NCBI GenBank assembly: GCA_943326215.1
Contig: CALPSK010000008.1
Coordinates: 1-11,804, forward strand
Reading direction: 5' to 3'
DNA: 11,804 nucleotides
Origin: Sediminibacterium ginsengisoli
GTDB taxonomy: Bacteria; Bacteroidota; Bacteroidia; Chitinophagales; Chitinophagaceae
Shown in pieces: positions 1-6,131 of the stretch. Positions within the stretch are counted from its first letter, which is position 1, and every line of letters begins with the position of its first letter. The position numbers and the translations under genes were made by a program. The notes under the pieces are model-generated. The model saw only the letters and a list, made by a program, of their open reading frames with translations. It ran no database searches and was not told the DNA's origin.

Positions 1-717
1 ATCATGATTTTGCAAAACGCTGGCAGGAATTTGTTCAGTGACATCTCCTTCAATAGATTTAGCTACAATAGAAGCTTTATCGCCCCAAGCTAATAAAACA
101 ATTTTCTTGGCCTTCATGATACTACTAATACCCACTGTAATAGCAAGTTTAGGTACTTTGTTTAAATCATGGAACTCATAGGTATTGGCAATTCTGGTTT
201 GTTGGTCTAAATGAATGACTCTTGTCTTTGAATGAAAGCTAGAACCTGGCTCATTAAAACCAATATGTCCATTTTTACCAATGCCTAATATTTGTAAATC
301 AATACCGCCTGTTTTTTCGATAGTTTGTTCATAGGCGATACAAGATTCTTTTAAATTCTCTTTTGTCCACTCTCCATTGGGTAGGTGAATATTTTTAGGA
401 TCAATATCTACTAAATCAAATAAGTGACGGTGCATAAAGCTCCAATAACTTTGATAAGCCGACTTTTCAATAGGGTAATATTCATCTAAATTAATGGTCA
501 CTACATTTTTAAAACTAAGTCCTTCTTCTTTATGTAATCTTACTAATTCTTTATATAATAAAATAGGGGTAGTACCTGTTGCCATTCCTAAAACACAGGG
601 TAGTTTTTTTGCTTGCTTTTCTTTAATAAGTGCAGCTATTTGAGCAGCTACAGCATTAGATCCCTCTGTGGAGTTCTTGTAAATCTGAACCGGTACTTTT
701 TCAAAAGATTCTAGCAT
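1..717 (-). CDS. nagB: Glucosamine-6-phosphate deaminase, partial (3' end outside window)
   Basis: Cytoplasmic enzyme that converts glucosamine-6-phosphate to fructose-6-phosphate and ammonia, feeding amino sugars into glycolysis. 239 codons are visible from ATG 717 to the window edge. Motifs: a phosphate-binding glycine-rich segment LGMATGTTP at 43-51, NLDEYYP at 76-82 with the catalytic Asp78, and GIGKNGHIGFNEPGSSF at 145-161 holding His151 and Glu156 of the active site. The Asn at 149, where the E. coli enzyme has Asp, is as I recall it in Gram-positive NagB proteins. The last visible residues, including LLAWG and IPASVLQNH, resemble the long (about 640 aa) Bacteroidota proteins in which a NagB domain is followed by a PIG-L/LmbE-type deacetylase domain. 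That extension cannot be seen here. The start lies only 14 nt after the pyk stop, so the gene is almost certainly co-transcribed with pyk and pfkA. Confidence 0.94.
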   Translation of the reverse strand, partial: MLESFEKVPVQIYKNSTEGSNAVAAQIAALIKEKQAKKLPCVLGMATGTTPILLYKELVRLHKEEGLSFKNVVTINLDEYYPIEKSAYQSYWSFMHRHLFDLVDIDPKNIHLPNGEWTKENLKESCIAYEQTIEKTGGIDLQILGIGKNGHIGFNEPGSSFHSKTRVIHLDQQTRIANTYEFHDLNKVPKLAITVGISSIMKAKKIVLLAWGDKASIVAKSIEGDVTEQIPASVLQNHD

Positions 718-731
718 AAAATTATTTTTTA

Positions 732-2183
732 TTAATCAACCTTTGTGATTTTTATCATATTGGTAGGTAAGTGTAATTGAACAGGCGTACTTCCTGTATT
801 CACTACTATATCATCCTTTTTAACAAATCCGTTTTTCTTTAAAATTTGAATTTGATCTTTAATAATACTATCTAAACTTTCTTCTTTATTATAATAGAAC
901 GCTTTAACACCCCAGCTTAAACTTAATTGATTCATTAAGCTCTTTTCTTTCGTAAAAATAAATAAAGGTGATTTAGGTCTGAAGCTACTTAACATAAAAG
1001 CAGTATAGCCACTTTGTGTCATGCCCACCAATGCTTGTGCATTACTTTCATCTGACAACTGACAGCCGCTATAACATAAGGCATCACTTACAAAGGAAGG
1101 GGAATGGGGTTGTGGTTTTAAGTCTTCGGAACGGTTATATTTATAACCATGTTCTTCTACTTCATTGATAATTTTACGCATGGTCTCAATAACTAATACA
1201 GGGAATTGACCAGTTGCAGTTTCTCCACTTAACATCACCGCATCAGCACCTTCAATAACGGCATTGGCCACATCGGTAATTTCACTACGATTAGGTTTCA
1301 CTCTATCAATCATGCTTTCCATCATTTGTGTTGCCACAATCACAGGCTTAGCACGGTGTATACATTTTCTAATCAGTTCTTTTTGAATTAAAGGAATTTT
1401 TTCAACTGGAAGCTCAACACCTAAATCGCCACGGGCAATCATAATGGCGTCGCTAGAAATGATAATGTCTCTGATATTCGTAAGGGCTTCTGGCATTTCA
1501 ATTTTAGCTATAATTTTTGCCTTGCTCTTATGCTTATCTAAAATTGCTCTTAGCATTTCAATATCAGCTACTCTTTTTACAAAGCTTAATGCTACCCAGT
1601 CTAATTCTTCTTTAATGATAAAGGCAGCATCTTCTAAATCTTTTTCAGTAAGTGCAGGTAAAGAAATTTTTGTGTCAGGTAAGTTAATTCCTTTTTTAGA
1701 AGAAATAATACCTCCTAAAGTTACTTTTACTTTAACGTCACCATTTTTTTCTACACTATGTACCTTCACTTCAATCTTGCCATCGTCAATCATGATTAAG
1801 TTGTTCACTACCACATCACCAGCAAGGTTAGGGTAGGATACATATATTTTCTCCATCGTGCCAACACATTTCTCATTCGTGAAAGTTAATACATCGCCTT
1901 CCTTTACTTCTAAACGGTTATTCTCAATTTCACCTACTCTTAATTTAGGACCTTGTAAGTCACCCAATATGGCAACGGTACATCCTAATTCTTCGTTGAT
2001 GCCTCTAATATTATCAATAATTTTTTTCTTGTCTTCGTGACTACCATGAGAAAAATTTAATCTAAATACATTTACACCCGCAATTACTAAATTCTTTAAT
2101 TGGTCATAGGTTTCACAAGCAGGGCCTACTGTTGCAACTATTTTAGTTTTGTGATGGGGCTGTTTAAATTCGTTTTTACTCAT
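732..2183 (-). CDS. pyk: Pyruvate kinase
   Basis: Catalyses phosphoenolpyruvate + ADP to pyruvate + ATP, the last step of glycolysis, in the cytoplasm. At 483 aa it has the usual bacterial length. Visible motifs are KTKIVATVGPA (12-22), the substrate-loop RLNFSHG (41-47), GDLQGPKLRVG (74-84), IIAKIEMPEA (224-233) with the catalytic Lys227 and metal ligand Glu229, MIARGDLGVELP (248-259) with Asp253, and VATQMMESMI followed by NRSEITDVANAVIEGADAVMLSGET up to about 322. The B domain lies roughly at 85-180, and the C-terminal domain runs from about 360 to the end. I see no extra PEP-utiliser domain. It sits between pfkA (143-nt gap containing a hexamer repeat) and nagB (14-nt gap). The gap before it has no TAnnTTTG promoter element, so expression probably depends on read-through from pfkA. 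The start is preceded by an A-rich leader with no Shine-Dalgarno sequence. Confidence 0.97.
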   Translation of the reverse strand: MSKNEFKQPHHKTKIVATVGPACETYDQLKNLVIAGVNVFRLNFSHGSHEDKKKIIDNIRGINEELGCTVAILGDLQGPKLRVGEIENNRLEVKEGDVLTFTNEKCVGTMEKIYVSYPNLAGDVVVNNLIMIDDGKIEVKVHSVEKNGDVKVKVTLGGIISSKKGINLPDTKISLPALTEKDLEDAAFIIKEELDWVALSFVKRVADIEMLRAILDKHKSKAKIIAKIEMPEALTNIRDIIISSDAIMIARGDLGVELPVEKIPLIQKELIRKCIHRAKPVIVATQMMESMIDRVKPNRSEITDVANAVIEGADAVMLSGETATGQFPVLVIETMRKIINEVEEHGYKYNRSEDLKPQPHSPSFVSDALCYSGCQLSDESNAQALVGMTQSGYTAFMLSSFRPKSPLFIFTKEKSLMNQLSLSWGVKAFYYNKEESLDSIIKDQIQILKKNGFVKKDDIVVNTGSTPVQLHLPTNMIKITKVD

Positions 2184-2203
2184 TTTGTGTTTTGGGGTTA
2201 TTT

Positions 2204-2326
2204 TAATTTTTATTCTTTTTCTATCTTAGTTTCTTTCTTTTTCTATCTAATTAAATCTCTATCTCTATTTCTATCTCTATCTCTATCTCTATCTCTATCA
2301 AGTCCTATCTCTATCTTTATATCTAA
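2204..2326. repeat. TCTCTA hexanucleotide repeat in the pfkA-pyk gap
   Basis: On the plus strand, positions 2256-2299 hold seven consecutive TCTCTA units (the third is TTTCTA) plus two further bases. After the break AAGTCC a further exact unit follows at 2308-2313, and degenerate TTTCTATCT-like copies occur on both sides, from about 2204 to 2324. In the pfkA-pyk transcript this reads as (UAGAGA)n, a purine-rich stretch with a UAG in one frame, lying between the pfkA stop and the pyk start. The unit length of 6 means that gain or loss of copies would change the spacing between the genes but no coding sequence. It fills most of the 143-nt gap, and no promoter or terminator is visible there. Confidence 0.9.
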
Positions 2327-3313
2327 TTAGCTAGCTAATATTTTTACTATTCTTAACCACTCTTCAGAAATTTTTTGTTTTGCTTTAACGGCATTGTCAA
2401 GTGGAGTGTATTTCATTTTATTATCTTCAATACCCACCATTACATTATGTGTTCCATTGATTAAACATTCAACAGCATGGTAGCCCATTCTGCTAGCAAT
2501 TAAACGGTCTAAGCAACTAGGGGAGCCCCCTCTTTGAATATGACCTAAAATACAAACACGCACATCTGCATTCGGTAATTTTTCTTTTATGAAATTACCC
2601 ACCTGCGTGCCACCGCCAAATTCATCACCTTCGGCTACCACAATTAAGTTTACTAATTTTTTTCTTTTCTCTTTCTCCGTTAAAGAAGCAATCATGGCTT
2701 CCATATCTGTTTTAGATTCTGGAATTAAAATATTTTCTGCACCTGTGGCAATACCACTATGAAGTGCAATATAACCAGCGTCACGTCCCATTACTTCTAC
2801 TACAAATAAACGATCATGCGCATCGGCAGTATCTCTAATTTTATCAATGGCTTCTACTGCAGTGTTCACGGCTGTATCAAAACCAATAGTGAAATCACTT
2901 CCTGCTATATCTTTATCAATGGTTCCTGGGATACCAATGCAAGGAATATCAAATTCATGACTAAATTTTTGGGCACCTTTAAAACTACCGTCACCTCCAA
3001 TTACCACCATTCCATCAATGCCTCTTTTCTTTAAGTTCTCGTAAGCTATTTTTCTGCCTTCTGTTTCGAAGAATTGCGCGCTTCTTGCTGTTTTTAAAAT
3101 GGTACCACCTCTTTGAATAATATTACCCACCGATTTTGAGTACATTTCAAAGATATCATCCTCTATCATTCCATTATATCCCCTTGAAACTCCATATACT
3201 TGTAGCCCATGATAAATACTGGTTCTCACTACGGCTCTAATGGCTGCATTCATACCAGGTGCGTCTCCACCAGAGGTTAAAACTGCGATTTTGCTTACTT
3301 TTTTAGTAGACAT
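2327..3313 (-). CDS. pfkA: ATP-dependent 6-phosphofructokinase
   Basis: Phosphorylates fructose-6-phosphate to fructose-1,6-bisphosphate with ATP, the committed step of glycolysis. With the start at 3313 the protein is 328 aa, close to E. coli PfkA (320). Motifs in order: SGGDAPGMNAAIRAVVR (14-30), GGTILKTARS (69-78), VIGGDGSFKG (104-113), GIPGTIDKDIAGSDFTIGFDTA (127-148) with catalytic Asp133, VVEVMGRDAGYIAL (171-184), TGAENILIPE (190-199) and, near the C-terminus, HIQRGGSPSCLDR. Gly in GGDGS and Gly in PGTID mark the ATP-using type; pyrophosphate-dependent enzymes carry Asp and Lys at these places. An in-frame ATG at 3397 would add 28 residues with no family resemblance and would overlap the candidate -7 box, so 3313 is preferred. 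It is the first gene of the pfkA-pyk-nagB group. Confidence 0.96.
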   Translation of the reverse strand: MSTKKVSKIAVLTSGGDAPGMNAAIRAVVRTSIYHGLQVYGVSRGYNGMIEDDIFEMYSKSVGNIIQRGGTILKTARSAQFFETEGRKIAYENLKKRGIDGMVVIGGDGSFKGAQKFSHEFDIPCIGIPGTIDKDIAGSDFTIGFDTAVNTAVEAIDKIRDTADAHDRLFVVEVMGRDAGYIALHSGIATGAENILIPESKTDMEAMIASLTEKEKRKKLVNLIVVAEGDEFGGGTQVGNFIKEKLPNADVRVCILGHIQRGGSPSCLDRLIASRMGYHAVECLINGTHNVMVGIEDNKMKYTPLDNAVKAKQKISEEWLRIVKILAS

Positions 3314-3384
3314 AATTTTCAATTGTTCATTAATGTATTGATTTACAATAGTAATACCAATACGATGTAAAAGAAACCGAGCTA

Positions 3385-3392
3385 CAAATTTA
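3385..3392 (-). promoter_or_regulatory. Candidate pfkA promoter, -7 element TAAATTTG
   Basis: Reading on the minus strand, TAAATTTG matches the Bacteroidota -7 consensus TAnnTTTG exactly. It would start transcription near 3380 and give pfkA a leader of about 67 nt. A TTG that could serve as the -33 element lies at 3417-3419, a spacing of 24, slightly longer than usual. The leader contains two mutually exclusive short AT-rich inverted repeats (TATTG/CAATA at 3336-3350, GTATTG/CAATAC at 3335-3363), which may be chance. Confidence 0.45.
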
Positions 3393-3395
3393 ATC

Positions 3396-3409
3396 AATTG
3401 AGCTCAATT
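3396..3409. promoter_or_regulatory. 14-bp perfect palindrome, possible operator of pfkA
   Basis: AATTGAGCTCAATT is its own reverse complement over all 14 bases. It begins 4 bp upstream of the candidate pfkA -7 box, so it lies between the -7 and -33 regions, where a bound dimeric regulator would block RNA polymerase. The sequence is seen directly; the operator role is inference. Confidence 0.4.
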
Positions 3410-3527
3410 TTCCATTCAATTTATGAACAGTTTTGTCATGCTAACGCCTGTTATTAAATAGCAGTAAACCAGATCTAAAGTGAGTATAATCAGAGAATTG
3501 CAAAGAAATGGAGCAATTAAGACTGTA
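3410..3527. other. Intergenic stretch between ctlX and pfkA promoter
   Basis: No ORF of note. It holds an imperfect inverted repeat at 3448-3464 (CTGTTAT / ATAGCAG with a 3-base loop and one wobble pair on the plus strand) and a 6-bp inverted repeat AATTGC / GCAATT at 3496-3518 just after the ctlX stop. Neither is followed by a T tract on the minus strand, so I see no convincing terminator between ctlX and pfkA. Read-through from arcA-ctlX into the glycolysis genes is possible. Confidence 0.5.
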
Positions 3528-4427
3528 TTATTTATTTATTAAATAGATTTCAGCCATCATGCATCTTGTGCTACCGCCTCCTAGAGCTTCAATAGTGGGG
3601 ATAGAAATAGGGAGGAGGGGGTTGTATTTTTCTAAGCTTTTTACTTGAGCAGGATCTAAAGAAGTATGGGCTTGTTCCGACATGATTAAATGTGGTTTTT
3701 CATTAGTATCAAAAACTTGCAACATATTACCTGCAAAATGATTCAGTTGATCCTGGCTAATTTCAATGACTTCTTTGTTTGATTTCTTAAAACTTTCAAG
3801 TACTATTTGCTTTTCTTGTTCATTGGGGATACTCTCTAAACAAATCACCACAAATTGATCGCCCATACACATCATCACATTGGTATGATAAATGGGTTGT
3901 GCTTTATCATCCACAGCTTTAAAAGCAATTGCCTTGAATTGCATTTTATCGCACCATTCATAAAATGCATTCTTATCTAATCTCTCCGATAAACATCCAT
4001 AGGCTAATTTATTTTGATGGTCTAGCACCATACTGCCTGTACCTTCTAAAAAGATTCCTTCCTTTTCTAAGTCAGTTAAATCCAATGTATTTTCAATTTT
4101 ATAATTCGATTCTAGAAAATCTATTACCGTTGACTTTCTCTCAGCTCTTCTGTTTTGTGCAAACATAGGATACAAGCAAAGGGTTCCACCTTCATGTGTA
4201 GAAACCCAATTGTTAGGGAAAATAGAATCTGGGGTAGAGGGGTCTTTGGTGTCTTGTACCACATTTACTTTTATTTGATGGGTACGTAATTTTTCCACCA
4301 TCGCATCAAATTCAGCAATAGCTAGTTCATTGGCATTTTCAATATTGATATTAGATTGAAAGAAATTATTAGCAGCCGTTTGCTGATTAAAATAAAATTG
4401 GTAAGGTCGAACCATTAAAATTTCCAT
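3528..4427 (-). CDS. ctlX: Citrulline hydrolase family protein (CtlX-like, amidinotransferase fold)
   Basis: A member of the guanidine-modifying enzyme superfamily (pentein fold) that matches the family annotated as citrulline utilization hydrolase CtlX. The expected reaction is citrulline + H2O to ornithine, ammonia and CO2 in the cytoplasm. The length, 299 aa, fits the family. Visible motifs: MVRPYQFYFNQQTAANNFFQ near the N-terminus (5-24), TPDSIFPNNWVSTH (65-78), FLEGTGSMVLDH (126-137) carrying the catalytic-type Glu128, IYHTNVMMCMG (179-189) carrying His181, LNHFAGNMLQV (228-238) and GGGSTRCMMAEIYL (283-296) carrying the nucleophile-position Cys289. The start ATG 4427 is 42 nt after the stop of the arginine deiminase-like gene; Met5 (ATG at 4415) is an alternative. 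No promoter element lies in that gap, so the two genes probably form an operon. Family assignment is firm; substrate is inferred from family and context. Confidence 0.85.
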   Translation of the reverse strand: MEILMVRPYQFYFNQQTAANNFFQSNINIENANELAIAEFDAMVEKLRTHQIKVNVVQDTKDPSTPDSIFPNNWVSTHEGGTLCLYPMFAQNRRAERKSTVIDFLESNYKIENTLDLTDLEKEGIFLEGTGSMVLDHQNKLAYGCLSERLDKNAFYEWCDKMQFKAIAFKAVDDKAQPIYHTNVMMCMGDQFVVICLESIPNEQEKQIVLESFKKSNKEVIEISQDQLNHFAGNMLQVFDTNEKPHLIMSEQAHTSLDPAQVKSLEKYNPLLPISIPTIEALGGGSTRCMMAEIYLINK

Positions 4428-4458
4428 ATCCTATTTTTATTAAAATATATTATATTAA

Positions 4459-4476
4459 ATTAGATTAGATTAGATT
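4459..4476. repeat. Short ATTAG tandem repeat across the arcA stop
   Basis: Three ATTAG units followed by ATT (4459-4476) overlap the end of the arginine deiminase-like gene, whose TAA stop (plus-strand TTA at 4470-4472) lies within the repeat. It is preceded by a very AT-rich stretch TATATTATATTAAAT. Probably simple-sequence drift in a 42-nt operon gap. Confidence 0.55.
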
Positions 4477-5906
4477 GCCTTTCTCTCAATAGGCATACTC
4501 ATACAATGAAAGCCACCTCTTGCTCTGGATAATTCTGCAGAAGGCATAAGTATAATGGTGTTTTGTATAGTACTAGGGCTTTTGTTTCCTTTTTCAAAAT
4601 CTATTAATAATTCTTTTACATGGACTACTTCAAAACCCTTGTTTTTAAAGGCTTCTACGGTTTTATCGTTTCTGTCATAGCCAAGTACCACCCCTTCTTT
4701 TAAAGCAAGCAGATTGCAAGAATCTGTCCATTGTTCTCTGGCATTATAAGGAAATTCATTATTGCCTGAGTAAATAAATTGAGCACCATTTTTGCAACCA
4801 AAATCCTCTTTACTTATTTCATCCAAGAGTTGTTCTAAATCGTTAATAATAGTGGGACTATTTTGTTTAGCTCTTTCAAATTTCCAAATAGTCACCGATT
4901 CTTTTTGAGTACTCTTAAAATATTGACTTACTTGATTCTTTTCTTTGTCTTGCAAACCCTCTTTAGAAAAATTACCTAATATCACCCAAGTATCTTTTTT
5001 GACTTGGGTAAATATGGTATCAATATGCATGTAGTCTCTTTTTTTAGGAATTTTTACAATGCTTATTTTATCCACCAGTGCTTTGCTAAATAATATTTCA
5101 GTGAGTTGAATGGCGGCGCTCATACTGGTTCTTTCACTCACGCCAATAATAACATGTTGCGGGGAGATCATCATAATATCTCCTCCTTCCAGTGTTACTT
5201 TCTCTTCACTTTCTTTTTCATTTAATAGTGCAATGGGATCTTTTTGAGAAAGTTCAATAATATTGGAAGCGCTATTTTTAAATAAAGGATGGTAATGAAA
5301 TAAATACTTTGCAAATAGAGCTTCTCTTTTTCTAGCTAATTTCGCCGGCTTGTTTAAAACTAAATGGTCTTTAATAACAATACCAATATCTCTGGTAAAA
5401 ATAAAATTAGGAATAGGAGGGAAGAGCAGTTCATTTTGACTATCGACACCTGATAAAAAAGTAGAAGCTAGTTTGGCTGGGGTATACTTTTTTAAATCTT
5501 CTTGTAATTGATAGCTGCAGCCCTCTATGGCTGCCACGGCTGCAATCAGTTGATTTTTGATATCAACATCATTTAAAATACTAGCCAATAACCATTCTAA
5601 TTCTAATACTTTTTCAGAAGCATGAAAATGGGGGCGACCAGGTTTGTAAAAAGCTCGATCGTTTTTAGGATCGTCAATAAAAGCCATTCCAGGTTTCATT
5701 TTTTCTGGATCTAAAAAATAAAGTAGGAGTTTAGTGTAGTAATCGTATTCGTTCTCACGAATACTTTTTAAATGAACAATATCTTCAAATAGCCAATCCT
5801 GTGCTTTAGAGGGGATTACTTTTCCTAAGCCTTTATCGGGACTATGAACTAGTAACCTTTTAAGTTCACCAATTTCAGAATGAACGGATAATATATTTTG
5901 TTGCAT
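4470..5906 (-). CDS. arcA: Arginine deiminase family protein
   Basis: Predicted to hydrolyse L-arginine to citrulline and ammonia in the cytoplasm. The arginine deiminase signature is complete: SEIGELKRLLVHSP (10-23), FTRDIGIV (170-177) with substrate Asp173, ARKRE (191-195), LEGGDIMMI (239-247) with Glu240, GVSERTSMSAA (255-265) with Arg259, YMHIDTIFT (292-300) with His294 and Asp296, WTDSCNLLAL (393-402), and ARGGFHCMSMPIER (462-475) with the nucleophile Cys468. At 478 aa it is about 60 residues longer than typical ArcA (roughly 410-420). Much of the extra length seems to lie in the N-terminal half (about 70-165), between the first motif and FTRD. I see no ornithine carbamoyltransferase, carbamate kinase or arginine/ornithine antiporter gene nearby; the partner here is ctlX, downstream. 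The symbol is given on motif grounds, since the long Bacteroidota form may differ from classical ArcA in regulation or oligomer state. No exact TAnnTTTG element was found in front of it. Confidence 0.88.
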   Translation of the reverse strand: MQQNILSVHSEIGELKRLLVHSPDKGLGKVIPSKAQDWLFEDIVHLKSIRENEYDYYTKLLLYFLDPEKMKPGMAFIDDPKNDRAFYKPGRPHFHASEKVLELEWLLASILNDVDIKNQLIAAVAAIEGCSYQLQEDLKKYTPAKLASTFLSGVDSQNELLFPPIPNFIFTRDIGIVIKDHLVLNKPAKLARKREALFAKYLFHYHPLFKNSASNIIELSQKDPIALLNEKESEEKVTLEGGDIMMISPQHVIIGVSERTSMSAAIQLTEILFSKALVDKISIVKIPKKRDYMHIDTIFTQVKKDTWVILGNFSKEGLQDKEKNQVSQYFKSTQKESVTIWKFERAKQNSPTIINDLEQLLDEISKEDFGCKNGAQFIYSGNNEFPYNAREQWTDSCNLLALKEGVVLGYDRNDKTVEAFKNKGFEVVHVKELLIDFEKGNKSPSTIQNTIILMPSAELSRARGGFHCMSMPIERKAI

Positions 5907-5960
5907 CTTTTATATAATTTTTTTAATAACGCGGTTTTATAAACCATTAAATAGAAACCC
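5907..5960 (-). promoter_or_regulatory. Leader and presumed promoter region of arcA-ctlX
   Basis: Only 54 nt separate the ABC-F terminator from the arcA start, so the arcA promoter must lie here or overlap the terminator. There is no exact TAnnTTTG. A small inverted repeat GGTTT-TAT-AAACC sits at 5933-5945, 27-39 nt upstream of the ATG, and the last bases before the ATG are A-rich with no Shine-Dalgarno sequence. The promoter may therefore need an activator or an alternative sigma factor; this is inference from absence. Confidence 0.3.
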
Positions 5961-5986
5961 AAAAAACCTTTAAAATAATTAAAGGT
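5961..5986 (-). terminator. Rho-independent terminator for the ABC-F gene
   Basis: On the minus strand an 8-bp stem (ACCTTTAA / TTAAAGGT) with a 5-nt loop is followed directly by TTTTTT. The T tract exists only on the minus strand, so it ends transcription arriving from the ABC-F gene, whose stop is about 145 nt upstream. It insulates that gene from arcA. Confidence 0.7.
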
Positions 5987-6028
5987 GAATAGAAGGGAAT
6001 TTAAAATCGTAAAATGTATTGAGCGTAG

Positions 6029-6109
6029 CTAGTGGTCGGGCATAGGATTTAAACCAGCGTATATCCAGGCGAAATGATAAGGACTTTTACTATGTTGGTA
6101 TAAATGCAT
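6029..6109 (-). other. Possible 26-codon ORF, gene relic or dispersed repeat
   Basis: Starting 22 nt after the ABC-F stop, an ATG at 6109 opens 26 codons ending in TAG at 6029-6031. The peptide contains SPYHFAWIYAGLNPMPDH, a protein-like composition with no low complexity. By hand count the stretch is about 40% G+C, clearly less AT-rich than its flanks. After the TAG the same frame stays open to 5910 (LRSIHFTILNSLL...), through the terminator. It has no recognisable domain or promoter. It could be a tiny gene, a decayed gene end or a repeated intergenic element; I cannot decide from one copy. Confidence 0.3.
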
Positions 6110-6131
6110 CACATTGTAAATTTAACCCTTT

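Noticed and set aside
1444..1836. Plus-strand ORF of 130 codons opposite pyk
   Set aside because: Lies wholly antisense to conserved pyruvate kinase sequence; composition is that of a shadow frame.
2256..2313. CRISPR-like array
   Set aside because: The units are 6 bp with no spacers; it is a simple tandem repeat.
2100..2330. Plus-strand ORF of 76 codons with Ser-Leu repeats
   Set aside because: It is the antisense reading of the hexamer repeat and the 5' end of pyk; no promoter or family resemblance.
3314..3397. Longer pfkA start at ATG 3397 adding 28 residues
   Set aside because: The extra residues have no family match, the family normally begins just before the KIAVLTSGGDAPG motif, and the longer start would overlap the candidate -7 box.
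3496..3518. AATTGC / GCAATT inverted repeat after ctlX as a terminator
   Set aside because: Only a 6-bp, AT-rich stem with an 11-nt loop and no following T tract on the minus strand.
6020..6060. Possible tRNA 3' end on the minus strand (GGTTTAAATCC ... GCCCGACCA)
   Set aside because: The T-arm does not pair, and no matching 5' acceptor half or anticodon arm lies upstream. Resemblance limited to the loop and CCA.
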